From Nocardia mexicana NBRC 108244 (GTDB lineage: Bacteria; Actinomycetota; Actinomycetes; Mycobacteriales; Mycobacteriaceae): DNA of 64,000 nt. Below, one piece after another: positions 38,291-49,551 of the stretch. Location of the stretch: contig NZ_BDBV01000024.1 of NCBI RefSeq assembly GCF_001613165.1, positions 174,900-238,899 on the forward strand. Direction: 5' to 3'. A program made the position numbers and the translations under genes. The notes beneath the pieces are model-generated. The model saw nothing but the letters and a program-made list of their open reading frames with translations, was not told the origin of the DNA and ran no database searches. The number at the start of each line of letters is the position of its first letter. The stretch's first letter is position 1.

Positions 38291-39096
38291 CGCAGCAGTG
38301 GAAGTTCTCCTCACTCGCATTCGTCGTCCTGTGCGACCGGTATCGCGCCGGATCGGTGCCGGAGCCCTTGTTGTTCGAGACCGACGAGCAGGTCACGGTC
38401 GACGAACTGGAGGGTCGCAAGCGGGTGATGTGGGAGAAGTTGCAGCAGCGGCTGGATGGCTCGTTCGACGGCGTGATCGAGGTACTACGAGCACCCGAAG
38501 TGTATGTGCAAGTACGTAGTTGGGACGAGCACGACGAGAGCAACCAGGACAAGAAGCTACGTATTCACGTCGCGCGGTCGGGTGCGCTCGGATACGCCAT
38601 CGAGCAGGTGCCGGGAAAACTCACGTGGGATTCGCCGATGGTGACCATCACCGAATGCGATCCGCGCACCTTGGCCACCACGGTGGTGGCAAAGCTCCCG
38701 CAGGTGGAAGCCGGTCGGCTGCAGGACATCCCGGTCGTCACCGACCCGGCCGAGCACATCACCCCGGCCTGGCGAGACAGCCTCATCTGGGACGACCCCG
38801 ATGACAGGCCGGTAGCCCAGACGCAGCGGTTCTTCCAGCAGCGCGCCGACTGCACCGGATCGATCGCCGTGGTGCAGGGCCGGTCGAAGTACGGTCCGCG
38901 CGGGATTCTGGAGACGAACCTGATGTGGCGGGACATGCCAGGCGACGGGCGGTACGTGATGGCGCTGGACGGGTCGCCGGTCGCGGTCGGCACCAGTGGG
39001 CAGCAACTCGCCGCGCGGATCCAGCGCGATATCGACCAGTTGTTGCGGCGTCTCGAAACGCATTGGGAGTCGGGACGTCCCGAGGACCGGTACTGA
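38287..39096 (+). CDS. EspG-family ESX secretion chaperone
   Basis: A 269-aa protein. EspG proteins are cytosolic chaperones that bind ESX substrates such as PE-PPE dimers and keep them soluble for export. The sequence shows the usual EspG layout and length: an N-terminal FSSLAFVVLCDRY strand, a VQVRSWDEH-type strand, a central hydrophobic beta/alpha core, and RGILETNLMWRDMPGDGRYV followed by a C-terminal helix with ARIQRDIDQLLRRLE. GTG at 38287 overlaps the stop of the 884-aa gene by 4 bases, which implies translational coupling and suggests that protein as its client. The family call rests on overall pattern rather than a single diagnostic motif. Confidence 0.7.
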   Translation: MTQQWKFSSLAFVVLCDRYRAGSVPEPLLFETDEQVTVDELEGRKRVMWEKLQQRLDGSFDGVIEVLRAPEVYVQVRSWDEHDESNQDKKLRIHVARSGALGYAIEQVPGKLTWDSPMVTITECDPRTLATTVVAKLPQVEAGRLQDIPVVTDPAEHITPAWRDSLIWDDPDDRPVAQTQRFFQQRADCTGSIAVVQGRSKYGPRGILETNLMWRDMPGDGRYVMALDGSPVAVGTSGQQLAARIQRDIDQLLRRLETHWESGRPEDRY

Positions 39097-39120
39097 CCTC
39101 GAATCACGACAGGAGCCGAT

Positions 39121-39426
39121 ATGACGGAACAGCGCAGGGTCCGGGTGGATACCACGCGTCTGCGGCAGGCTGCGCGGAAGATGGACGGGGTCGGCGGCGA
39201 GACCACCGCGATCATGTCCACGCTGCGGAATACCTTGCAGGGCAGGGGCTATCCGTGGGGCCACGACGACTACGGCGACAAGTTCGTCACGGGCGAGAAG
39301 GGCTACGAGAACTCGTCGAAGAACCTGCTGACCGGCGGCGACAATCTGACCGGTTCGGCGGCCAAGTTCAGCAAGGGCATGTCCGGCGCCGCGGACAAGA
39401 TGGACAAGATGGATTCGGGTGCGTGA
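39121..39426 (+). CDS. Small EspC-like / WXG100-like ESX protein
   Basis: A 101-aa helical protein 24 bases after the EspG-like gene, with AGGAG upstream. It starts RRVRVDTTRLRQAARKMDGV, typical of EspC-type small ESX proteins (hydrophobic residues spaced in a long first helix). It has a central turn YPWGHDDYGDKF in the place of the WXG turn, then a second helix ending in KMDKMDSG. Proteins of this kind are cosecreted with larger ESX substrates. Its position in the run supports a role in exporting the 884-aa or 2,018-aa proteins; that link is inference. Confidence 0.65.
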   Translation: MTEQRRVRVDTTRLRQAARKMDGVGGETTAIMSTLRNTLQGRGYPWGHDDYGDKFVTGEKGYENSSKNLLTGGDNLTGSAAKFSKGMSGAADKMDKMDSGA

Positions 39427-39429
39427 CCG

Positions 39430-41127
39430 ATGACCGATCCACAGCACGACATACCGAAAGGTGAGGGTCCGGACATCGCCTTCGCGATGGGCGCGGAACC
39501 ATCACCGGCGGCGACTCCGGGGTCATCGGGTCCGATCGCTCCGGACACGAACGACTCTGGCCCAGAGGGAGTCTCGCCTGTCCGGGAAGCGGGCGCGCCC
39601 GACTCCGATGCGGATTCACTTGCCCGCGCCGCGAATGTACCCGACTCCGGTGCGGATTCGCCCGACGTTCTGACATCCGATCTGCCTGCGCCGGAGCAGG
39701 ATTCGTCCGTCGCACTGTCGCAGCTCGAGGAGCGGGCGGGCGAGCTGGCGCAGGAGATCGCGAGTGCGTTGGCGGCGGCCGGCCCGGAGGGCTGGTCGCG
39801 GCTGGAGGCAGCGTTCGCGCTCACCGTCGCCGGTGGCGTGCGGACGGTGTTCTTCTACGACGATGCCGACCAGGTCGCGCAGGTCGAGCCGTCGGCCGAG
39901 GTCACGGAGCTGGTCGGGCGGCAGCGCGAGGTGTCGGCGGAACTCGGCGACGGCCCTTGGTGGCGGATGCTGATCGAGGTCGACAGCGACGGCGAGGTGG
40001 AGGTCGACTACGACTACGGCGACGTCCCGTTCCCGGACGAGCACATGTTGGCGCCCGAGGCGTATGTCGCTGACCTCGAGGCGTTTCCGCGGGAGTGGTT
40101 GCCGGTGTGGCTGGCCGCCTACATCCGGCACGGCAACCGGCAGTGGCGGTCGCCGCAGCAGGCGGCGGTGCGGGCGCGGGCCGATCGCGACATCGGTGTC
40201 GCGGCGGTGCGGTCGCATGACGATTTCCCGGCGCTACCGGTGGCGTGGGCGCGCTGGGCGACCATCGCGGCGGCGTTCGTCGCGGTGGGTTCGGAATGGG
40301 GTCCGCGGATCCTGCCCGCGCTCGGCGTGTTCGAGGGGTCGGCGCGCAGCGGATCCACGCTGTACGTGCTGCCCGGCGGCCGTGCCGTGCTGTCGGGCGG
40401 CGTATGGGACGCCCCGGAGCTGAACGCGGCCTACAACGAGGGCGCACCGCTGCCGGACCTCTACGCGGGCGCCCCGGCCTGGGTGACCAACCAGGTCCTC
40501 AACCCCCGTGCGGGGCGCGGACTGCAGTCGTTCTGCTACTGGTGGGAAGGGGGCGCCTGGCATCGCGCTGAATCACCCACCTCGGATCGCCTCAGCGCGG
40601 CCGTGCCGGGCATATGGACCGTCGACACCGTGATCGATGTCGTGGGCGGTCTGGTCGGCGGCAGCGAAGACGACGAAATGCGCTCGGCGGCAGCGGTATT
40701 GGTGGCCGCCGCCGAGGCGGGCGTCGTCACCCGCGACACCCTGGCCGCGCTGTTCACCGGCCCGGACGACGATCTCGACGGCGCGCTGCACCAGCTGTCG
40801 ATGGCGGGCCTGGTGACCACCGTTCCGGAGGAACTGCCCGAGGAGCGGGCGATCGCGCTGGTCCGGGAATTCATCGACGCACTGGGCCTCGATACCACCG
40901 GATACCCGCTCGACGAGTTGGTCGCCGAGCGGCTGACCGTCGGTTGGATGGTGTTCGTGCCGACCGGTCCCGGTGAGATCATCATCGGCCGCGCGATCTT
41001 CTACATCGCCGACGACGGGGTGATCGAACAGTCGTCGTCCTCGGTCGCGCCGTCGATCTATATCGAGGAATTCGAGCAACGATTCCGGCAGCGGCACCAG
41101 GGTGCCGTGGCGGATTTCTCGGTGTGA
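39430..41127 (+). CDS. Immunity-like protein with YezG-like segment
   Basis: A 565-aa protein starting 3 bases after the previous stop. The first 90 residues are acidic and disordered and contain DIAFAMGAE, like DIPFALGLS at the end of the 2,018-aa protein. A middle segment (about 110-235) reads GGVRTVFFYDD, then WWRMLIEVDSDGEVEVDYDY and PREWLPVWLAAYI, resembling YezG/DUF600-type immunity proteins. Later parts include a Trp/Tyr-rich stretch (SFCYWWEGGAW) and a C-terminal VGWMVFVPTGPGEIIIGRA segment found near actinobacterial T7SS toxins. The likely role is protection against, or partnering with, a toxin from this locus. Which toxin is unknown, and the protein may combine two immunity domains. 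Confidence 0.55.
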   Translation: MTDPQHDIPKGEGPDIAFAMGAEPSPAATPGSSGPIAPDTNDSGPEGVSPVREAGAPDSDADSLARAANVPDSGADSPDVLTSDLPAPEQDSSVALSQLEERAGELAQEIASALAAAGPEGWSRLEAAFALTVAGGVRTVFFYDDADQVAQVEPSAEVTELVGRQREVSAELGDGPWWRMLIEVDSDGEVEVDYDYGDVPFPDEHMLAPEAYVADLEAFPREWLPVWLAAYIRHGNRQWRSPQQAAVRARADRDIGVAAVRSHDDFPALPVAWARWATIAAAFVAVGSEWGPRILPALGVFEGSARSGSTLYVLPGGRAVLSGGVWDAPELNAAYNEGAPLPDLYAGAPAWVTNQVLNPRAGRGLQSFCYWWEGGAWHRAESPTSDRLSAAVPGIWTVDTVIDVVGGLVGGSEDDEMRSAAAVLVAAAEAGVVTRDTLAALFTGPDDDLDGALHQLSMAGLVTTVPEELPEERAIALVREFIDALGLDTTGYPLDELVAERLTVGWMVFVPTGPGEIIIGRAIFYIADDGVIEQSSSSVAPSIYIEEFEQRFRQRHQGAVADFSV

Positions 41128-41312
41128 CTTCGAGAAGTTGCGCGATGAATCCTATCGACCACCAACATGCCGGATCGGCCATTCCCGCGCCGTCATTGCC
41201 TGGACAGCCTCGGAGGAGGTGGCTGCTGCCGTAGTTCAACCGTGAATGTGTATCCGATGAGATCGTGCCGATCTCCGAATCGAATCATCCCGTATACGAA
41301 AGGCTTTGAGAT

Positions 41313-41600
41313 ATGTCTATGTTCGGTGACGCCGTCGGCGTCCAGACCAGCGGTATCGACAAGGTGGTCTCCGATATGGAGACCTCGATCCAGAATCTGC
41401 GTCAGTCGGTGAATGCGGTCGACGCCGCATGCGACGAGGTCCGCGCGGGCTGGAAGGGCAACGCGCACGACGCGTTCAAGAAGACCATGGACGACTGGGA
41501 CGCCGAGTCGACCGAACTCAACCAGCGGCTCAACGCGCTCTCGCAGGCCGTCACCTCGGGCAAGAAGGAACTGGTGAGTATGGACGACACCTCCTTCTGA
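41313..41600 (+). CDS. WXG100 protein (ESAT-6/CFP-10-like), first of pair
   Basis: A 95-aa two-helix protein with the hallmark turn Trp47-Lys-Gly49 in RAGWKGNAHDAF, and lengths of both helices as in the WXG100 family. These are secreted through ESX systems as dimers with a partner. It follows a 185-bp gap that may hold a promoter. The ribosome-binding site is weak; an internal ATG at 41319 would remove two residues. It is followed 46 bases later by a second WXG100-like gene. Confidence 0.85.
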   Translation: MSMFGDAVGVQTSGIDKVVSDMETSIQNLRQSVNAVDAACDEVRAGWKGNAHDAFKKTMDDWDAESTELNQRLNALSQAVTSGKKELVSMDDTSF

Positions 41601-41646
41601 ACCGACGTAGCCCCGTATTGCATTCGACAACAGAGGATTTGAGGAC

Positions 41647-41943
41647 ATGAGCGAAATTCTTTACGACCCCAAGGCGATGGACCGGCTGTTCGACGAGCTG
41701 CAGACCAACGGCGGCAAGATCGATGGCGAAATCGACGCGCTGCAGTCCGCCGCCAAGGCATTCCACGACAACCTGGGCGGAAAGGAGGCCCAGGAGAGCT
41801 TCGATCGGGCGAGTAAACAGATGGACGAGGCGCTGACGGATACGCGCCAGCGGCTGAACGCCCTGGCCGCGAAGGTCGAGAACGCCAAGCATGCCGCGCT
41901 CGGCGCCGACCGCCGCGTCGGCGACGGTTTCGCCGGGATCTGA
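41647..41943 (+). CDS. WXG100-family partner lacking the Trp
   Basis: A 98-aa two-helix protein directly after the WXG100 gene, with a GAGG upstream. At the turn it has Leu43-Gly-Gly45 (NLGGKEAQESF) instead of Trp-x-Gly, while helix lengths and spacing match the family. In known ESX pairs one partner often has a variant turn, so a heterodimer with the 95-aa protein is likely. A strong hairpin follows the stop. Confidence 0.8.
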   Translation: MSEILYDPKAMDRLFDELQTNGGKIDGEIDALQSAAKAFHDNLGGKEAQESFDRASKQMDEALTDTRQRLNALAAKVENAKHAALGADRRVGDGFAGI

Positions 41944-41972
41944 GTCCGCGCGAGCGGTTTCGATGAGGGGCG

Positions 41973-42018
41973 CCGACGGCCGGCCGGAGAGGCCGGTCGG
42001 CCGTCGGTGTTCATTTCG
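41973..42018 (+). terminator. Intrinsic terminator-like hairpin after the WXG100 pair
   Basis: CCGACGGCCGGCCGG (41973-41987) pairs with CCGGTCGGCCGTCGG (41993-42007) at 14 of 15 positions around a 5-base loop, followed by the T-rich TGTTCATTTCG. It separates the WXG100 pair from the EccA-like gene. Confidence 0.6.
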
Positions 42019-42066
42019 AGTTCGACAGTTCGAATTGCCGTGGGGCAACCAGTGATCGGCCGATAC

Positions 42067-44310
42067 ATGGGAAATGCAATCGTGAGCAGTAATCGTCAGG
42101 CGCAGCGCGCATTCGATGCCGGGGTCTTGTCGTTGGGTCTGCCGATCGAGGGGCAGGAGTCGGCGCCGGATCTGCAGTATGCGAGGTTGGCGTTTCAGCG
42201 GGCGACGGAGTGGGATCCGACGATGTGTGACGCCTGGCTGGGCCGGGCCGCGGCCGGGGAGGTCACGGGGGAGGTGTTGTTCCACCTGCACAAGACGAGT
42301 GCGGGCACGCTGTACCGGGAGCAGCGCCGGATCGGGTTGTCGCCGGGGCGGCTGGTGAGCCGGTTTCCGCTGGGGTTGTTCATCGATTACCCGCTGTCGG
42401 GTTATGCGGAGATCTGGTTGGCGTGGGCGGCGCACCTGATCGGAGAGCGGGGGTATGACGAGGCCGAACGCGTACTGGACGAGCTCGAAGACCATCGCAC
42501 ATCGCGGTTCGAGAAACCGGACCGTCTGGGGGGCAACAGAATTGCCGTCGGCGATATGGACCGACGCGTTGCGGCGTATGTGCGGGGGGTGTTGCATTAC
42601 AACACGCAGCGGTGGCCGGATGTGATGTCGGTGCTGACGGGGTCGGCGGAGTGGGACGACCCGTTCCTGGCGACCGGCGCGCATGTGATGGTGGGTTCGG
42701 CGTGTGCACAGCTGGGGTTGTTCGGCGAGGCGATCCGGCGGATGGCGCAGGCCGAGGCGGGGCCGATCCCCGCCGCTCGCCCGCTCGCCATGTTCTGCCG
42801 CGGCCTGTGCCTGCGGGAGACGGGTGGCGAGGACGAGGCACAGGCGCTGTTCGAGAAGGTGTATTCGCAGGCACCGGATTTCGAGGCCAACGCGGTCGCG
42901 ATGCGCGATCGCGGGTATCGGATCACGGTCACGAGTCGCGAGGCGATCGAGTTGCGTACCGATCGCTGGGATCCCGCGTCGGCGCCGTCGATCGAGTCGA
43001 TGCAGCGCGCCGAGGTCGAGGACCGGGCCAAGACGATCCTCGCCGAGGCCCGCGGGGAACTGGATCGCCAGATCGGTTTGGGCGCGGTGAAGACTCAGGT
43101 GGCGAAGTTGCAGTCGACGGCGCAATTGGCGAAGATCCGCGCGGAGAAGGGCTTGTCGGCGGCGCCGCGTGGTCAGCATCTGGCGTTCACCGGGCCGCCC
43201 GGTACGGGTAAGACCACCATCGCCCGCGTGGTCGCGAAGATCTATTGCGGCGTAGGCATTCTGCGCACGGACAGGGTGGTCGAGGCCAAGCGCGGTGATT
43301 TCGTCGGCCAGCACCTCGGCTCGACCGCGATCAAGACCGAGAAGCTGATCGACACCGCCATGGACGGTGTGCTGTTCATCGACGAGGCTTACACGCTGAT
43401 CCAGTCCGGGCTGTCGGGCGGTGACGCGTTCGGTCGTGAGGCCGTGGACACGCTGCTGGCGCGGATGGAGAACGATCGTGACCGCTTGGTGGTGATCATC
43501 GCTGGGTATGACGGTGAGATCGATCGGCTGCTGCAGGCCAACGACGGGCTTTCCTCGCGTTTTTCCAAGCGGATCCAGTTCCCGTCCTACACACCGGAAG
43601 AACTGGCTCGTATAGCCACCCTCATTGCCGGAACGCGTGATTCGCAGTTGTCGGAGGATGCGCAGAAGCTCCTGGTCCGCGCGTGTGAACAGCTCTACAG
43701 CTTGGAAAGCACCGACCAGAGCGGCGCACCCCGGCGCGGGGTCGACCTCGCCGGTAACGGTCGCTTCGTCCGCAACGTGATCGAGGCCGCCGAAGAAGAA
43801 CGCGAATTCCGCCTCGCCAACGACGATTCCCTGGACCTGTCCGCCGCCGACGAAACCCTGCTGATGCGGATCGAAGCCGACGACATGCACATCGCCCTCA
43901 CCACCCTCCTCACCTCGCTCAACGTCGGCATCGATGTGGAACCCGAGTCGGCCCCCGCGCTCGTCCAAGCGGCGAAGGATGTGGCGGACCGCAGGCTGGC
44001 CGAACCCGATCTGTCTCCGGTGATGCTGGCCCGCGAACTCAATGTCTCGCTCCGCACCCTGCAGCGGTCCTTCACCGCGGTGGGCGAGTCGATCACCGCC
44101 TATATCCGTCACCGGCGACTGGAGGAAGCCAGACGTGCGCTCACCACATCGCCCCACCGGCTGAGCATCTCCGAACTCGCCGCCCACTGGCAGTTCTCCG
44201 ACAGCAGCCATTTCATCCGGTCCTTCAAGAAGGCTTACGGCCGGACGCCCGCTGAGTACCTCCGCGTCACCGGACCGGATGGAACCAGGGCCGGAGTCGG
44301 TGTGCCGTAA
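42067..44310 (+). CDS. EccA-like AAA+ ATPase fused to an AraC-type DNA-binding domain
   Basis: About 747 aa from ATG 42067. EccA proteins are cytosolic AAA+ ATPases of ESX systems with an N-terminal TPR domain that acts on substrates or chaperones. Residues about 10-330 are TPR-like and match EccA (WDPTMCDAWLGRAAAG, DELEDHR). The AAA+ part has Walker A GPPGTGKT (376-383), Walker B VLFIDEAY (Asp439, Glu440), and GLSSRFSKRIQF. EccA normally stops after a helix like DMHIALTTLLTSLNV. Here an extra domain (about 648-735) has an AraC/XylS helix-turn-helix, LARELNVSLRTLQRSF, and a second one ending SSHFIRSFKKAYGRTPAEYL. It may link ESX activity to transcription. The start is uncertain: GTG at 42082 is also plausible, and GTG at 42007 lies inside the preceding hairpin. 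Confidence 0.85.
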   Translation: MGNAIVSSNRQAQRAFDAGVLSLGLPIEGQESAPDLQYARLAFQRATEWDPTMCDAWLGRAAAGEVTGEVLFHLHKTSAGTLYREQRRIGLSPGRLVSRFPLGLFIDYPLSGYAEIWLAWAAHLIGERGYDEAERVLDELEDHRTSRFEKPDRLGGNRIAVGDMDRRVAAYVRGVLHYNTQRWPDVMSVLTGSAEWDDPFLATGAHVMVGSACAQLGLFGEAIRRMAQAEAGPIPAARPLAMFCRGLCLRETGGEDEAQALFEKVYSQAPDFEANAVAMRDRGYRITVTSREAIELRTDRWDPASAPSIESMQRAEVEDRAKTILAEARGELDRQIGLGAVKTQVAKLQSTAQLAKIRAEKGLSAAPRGQHLAFTGPPGTGKTTIARVVAKIYCGVGILRTDRVVEAKRGDFVGQHLGSTAIKTEKLIDTAMDGVLFIDEAYTLIQSGLSGGDAFGREAVDTLLARMENDRDRLVVIIAGYDGEIDRLLQANDGLSSRFSKRIQFPSYTPEELARIATLIAGTRDSQLSEDAQKLLVRACEQLYSLESTDQSGAPRRGVDLAGNGRFVRNVIEAAEEEREFRLANDDSLDLSAADETLLMRIEADDMHIALTTLLTSLNVGIDVEPESAPALVQAAKDVADRRLAEPDLSPVMLARELNVSLRTLQRSFTAVGESITAYIRHRRLEEARRALTTSPHRLSISELAAHWQFSDSSHFIRSFKKAYGRTPAEYLRVTGPDGTRAGVGVP

Positions 44311-44317
44311 AGGAACT

Positions 44318-44335
44318 CGCCCGCCGTCGCGGGTG
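44318..44335. terminator. Weak hairpin between convergent eccA-like and pknG-like genes
   Basis: CCCGC and GCGGG around a 4-base loop, extendable by wobble pairs. Read on the minus strand it is followed by GAGTTCCTTT, so it could end the kinase transcript. The stem is short. Confidence 0.25.
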
Positions 44336-44477
44336 GCATACGTGTGCCGGCTCGGTCGGCGCATGCTCGGGCGCAGTGTGTCACACCGGATTTCCTCTCG
44401 GATCTTTCCGGCAAGCGCACTCATGATCGGCGTAACGACCGTAGGTGTTGCTGCACACTGCGCCACGAGGGGAATGG

Positions 44478-46991
<2,514 letters not shown>

Positions 46992-47564
46992 GTGAAGCAA
47001 CAGAATTCCCGCCGCGTTGTCGGTGTCACGGGTGCTCGGATCGACGACGTGGCCGCCATCGCGGACCGGTTCGCCACCGGCAGGTACATCCCACCTGCCG
47101 CGGAGACGGCCGGAGATCCGCTGGTCGAGGAGACGATCCGAGCGGTCGGCGGCACGGGCGCGGTCGACGACCCGTATACCGAGGCCGCAGCCGCGCTGCT
47201 GACCATCCATCTCCTTACCCGCGACACCCGGCTACCGGCCGATTACACACCGGCGCAGGAGAATCCGCGTGTCCGAGCGGCCATCGCGATGATGCGTGAG
47301 CGGCTGGCCCTCTCGGCCGCGGCGGCCCGGTTCGGCGAGGTGTCCCTGAGCGTCAACCACCTGGTGAGGGCCTTCGAGGAGGCGACCGGGGTGAATCCCC
47401 ACCGATATCTGATGCGGTTGCGAATCGACGAGGCGAAACGGCTGTTCCGCGAGACCGACCTCACGGTGGCGCAGATCGCGGGCCGGTGCGGTTTCTCCGA
47501 TCCCGGCGCACTGTCCGACGCCTTCGCGCGGCACGCCGGGGAACATTCCGGAGGAAGGGAGTGA
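46992..47564 (+). CDS. AraC-family transcriptional regulator
   Basis: About 190 aa. The C-terminal half holds an AraC/XylS DNA-binding domain: RERLALSAAAARFGEVSLSV (first helix-turn-helix), NPHRYLMRLRIDEAKRLF, and LTVAQIAGRCGFSDPGALSD (second). The N-terminal part is short and carries no cupin-like effector domain that I can see. GTG at 46992 is preceded by AGAGGG; a GTG at 46959 is possible and lies further from an AGGAGG. The stop overlaps the start of the flavoprotein gene by 4 bases, so it probably regulates its own operon. The long inverted repeat upstream is a candidate control region. Confidence 0.75.
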   Translation: MKQQNSRRVVGVTGARIDDVAAIADRFATGRYIPPAAETAGDPLVEETIRAVGGTGAVDDPYTEAAAALLTIHLLTRDTRLPADYTPAQENPRVRAAIAMMRERLALSAAAARFGEVSLSVNHLVRAFEEATGVNPHRYLMRLRIDEAKRLFRETDLTVAQIAGRCGFSDPGALSDAFARHAGEHSGGRE

Positions 47565-48982
47565 CGACCAGCGAACGCCCCGCCGGTGCGCGGGTGCACG
47601 ATGCGCAACCCGCGGATCTGGGCGGGCACCGTGCGAGAGCCGTTGGGACTACCCACTTTCCGTCCGGCACCGAGGAGGTGCGGCAGCACGTACTGTCGGC
47701 CGCGCGGTCCGGAATACCGGTGTATCCGCTGAGCACGGGCCGCAATTGGGGGATGGGTTCACGCTCTCCGGTGGTCGACGGATGTGACGTCCTGGACCTG
47801 AGCAAGATGAACTCCGTCCGGGTGCTCGATATGGACCTCGGGTATGCGGTGGTCGAACCCGGGGTAACTCAGCGGCAGCTGGCGGAACTGCTCAGGGGCA
47901 CACCGTGGATGCTGAACGTGACCGCGGGCTGCGCGGACGCCAGCATTGTCGGCAATACGGTCGACCGCGGCGACGGCACCATTCGGGCGCGGGCCGAGGA
48001 TCTGCTCGGACTCGAGGTCGTGCTCGGCACCGGCGAGATCATGACCACGGGCGGTCTCGACGGCACCGGCCGCAGGCCCGGGATCGTGGCCGGTCCCGAT
48101 CTGACCCGCGCGTTCGTGCAGGGCAACCTCGGCGTGGTCACGGCGATGGCGATCGGTCTCGTTCCGCGTCCCGAGACGATCTCGCTCGTGCACGCCACCT
48201 TCGCCGAAACCGCTCTCCCCGAGGCGATCGGTGCCATGGTCCGGATTACGCGACAGCGGATCGCCACCGACGGCATGCTGCGGCTGAAGGATCTGTTCGT
48301 GGTGCCGGACGGCGATGTCACGGTGCCCGCCACGGCCGACCCCGGCGTCTTCACGATCCAGGTGCCACTGCTGGGCAAGCACGACGCGGTCCGTGTCGCG
48401 GAGGGCCGCATCCGCGAAACGCTTTCGGCCACCGGTGGACTCGCGTCGTACCGGTCGCTGGACGCCGCGGCCACGCCATCGAGCGACCCCCTGTACACGA
48501 GGACGTTGTTCGCGCGCGGGATCCCGGCGTGTTCGAATGTCCATCGCGGACTGGGAGTTACCGAGTGCACGCGGGTCGATCAGGCATCGATGGGCTGGCT
48601 GATGTTCCTGCCCGCGGTGCCGCTCGCGCAACGCAGCATCGGCACCGCGATCCGACTGTTCCGGACCGAGGCGGCTCGCTACGGCACGGCGGGCATGCTC
48701 GAGTTCAACGTGATCTCCCAGCACACCACGAACATGGTCACCCAGATCCCGTTCGCGCGGGAACCCGAGGCGGTCGAGCGGGCACATGTATTGCGCGACG
48801 TCCTGCGCTGGTCGTTCCTGCGCGCCGGCTTCCCGCCCTACCGCTCCAACATCGATCATGCGCCCCGGGAGCTGGCCGACAGGTCCGGCAGTTACCGCGA
48901 CGACCCGCTCGGCGCGCTGAAGCGGCTGTGGGATCCGACCGGGATCATCGCTCCGGGCAGATATTTGACGGTGGACCGATAA
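47561..48982 (+). CDS. VAO-family FAD-linked oxidase/dehydrogenase
   Basis: A 473-aa protein. It belongs to the vanillyl-alcohol oxidase / p-cresol methylhydroxylase flavoprotein superfamily, which oxidises phenolic or hydroxy substrates with FAD. The PCMH-type FAD-binding half shows PVYPLSTGRNWGMGSRSP, DVLDLSKMN, VVEPGVTQRQLAELL, GNTVDRGDGTIR and LEVVLGTGEIMTTGG, in the order seen in that family. The C-terminal substrate domain ends LKRLWDPTGIIAPGRYL, also typical. GTG at 47561 overlaps the AraC stop. A winged-helix regulator follows and a BBE-type flavoprotein and a tryptophan dioxygenase-like gene lie close, so it may be part of a small aromatic or natural-product pathway. The substrate is unknown. 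Confidence 0.8.
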   Translation: MTTSERPAGARVHDAQPADLGGHRARAVGTTHFPSGTEEVRQHVLSAARSGIPVYPLSTGRNWGMGSRSPVVDGCDVLDLSKMNSVRVLDMDLGYAVVEPGVTQRQLAELLRGTPWMLNVTAGCADASIVGNTVDRGDGTIRARAEDLLGLEVVLGTGEIMTTGGLDGTGRRPGIVAGPDLTRAFVQGNLGVVTAMAIGLVPRPETISLVHATFAETALPEAIGAMVRITRQRIATDGMLRLKDLFVVPDGDVTVPATADPGVFTIQVPLLGKHDAVRVAEGRIRETLSATGGLASYRSLDAAATPSSDPLYTRTLFARGIPACSNVHRGLGVTECTRVDQASMGWLMFLPAVPLAQRSIGTAIRLFRTEAARYGTAGMLEFNVISQHTTNMVTQIPFAREPEAVERAHVLRDVLRWSFLRAGFPPYRSNIDHAPRELADRSGSYRDDPLGALKRLWDPTGIIAPGRYLTVDR

Positions 48983-49006
48983 GTTTCGGGTCGAGGAGAA
49001 TTTTCC

Positions 49007-49513
49007 GTGTTCCTCAAGAACAAGGGCGATGTTCAGTTCATTCGCTGGCCCGCGCAAGGCGATCTGCGAACCCGGTGCAGCAGGGACCGCATCCCGCGGT
49101 TGTTGATCGTCGAAGGCGGCGCGACGCCACCCGTATGTGACGACCCGTACGAGGATTGGGTGCGAGCCCCGGTCCCGCGCCCGGATCTGGAGGCGCGGGT
49201 GGTGGCGCTGCGGCATCGGCTGGCGATGGATACCGTCCCGGTGCTCGATCCGGCGGGGAAGCTGGCGTTTCGCGACCGGTCGATCACGGTGTCGGCTACC
49301 CAGGCCATGCTGCTGGAACCGTTCGTCGAGCAATTCGGGGCGGTCGTCGGGCGCGCCGAGTTGCACTCGATACTCATGCGCCGCTCGACGTCCACGCCGA
49401 CCAGAAACTCGCTGGATCTGCAGATCATGCGGCTGCGGCGGCGGGTGGACGCACTCGGTCTGGCCCTGGATACGGCCTGGGGCCGGGGGTATGTGCTCCA
49501 GGCCGGAAGCTGA
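49007..49513 (+). CDS. Winged-helix (OmpR/PhoB-type) regulator without a normal receiver
   Basis: A 168-aa protein. The C-terminal 85 residues form a Trans_reg_C-type winged helix: SITVSATQAMLLEPFVEQFG, GRAELHSILMRRS, SLDLQIMRLRRRVDALGL and WGRGYVLQAG. The N-terminal 80 residues are too short and lack the Asp and Lys pattern of a receiver domain, so it is not a standard response regulator. GTG at 49007 has GAGGAGAA at a good distance. It follows the VAO gene by 24 bases and converges on the BBE-type gene. It could control the cluster; its signal is unknown. Confidence 0.7.
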   Translation: MFLKNKGDVQFIRWPAQGDLRTRCSRDRIPRLLIVEGGATPPVCDDPYEDWVRAPVPRPDLEARVVALRHRLAMDTVPVLDPAGKLAFRDRSITVSATQAMLLEPFVEQFGAVVGRAELHSILMRRSTSTPTRNSLDLQIMRLRRRVDALGLALDTAWGRGYVLQAGS

Positions 49514-49551
49514 CGGAGTCCGCGGTCGGTGCGCGCCGGGGTGAACGACGG

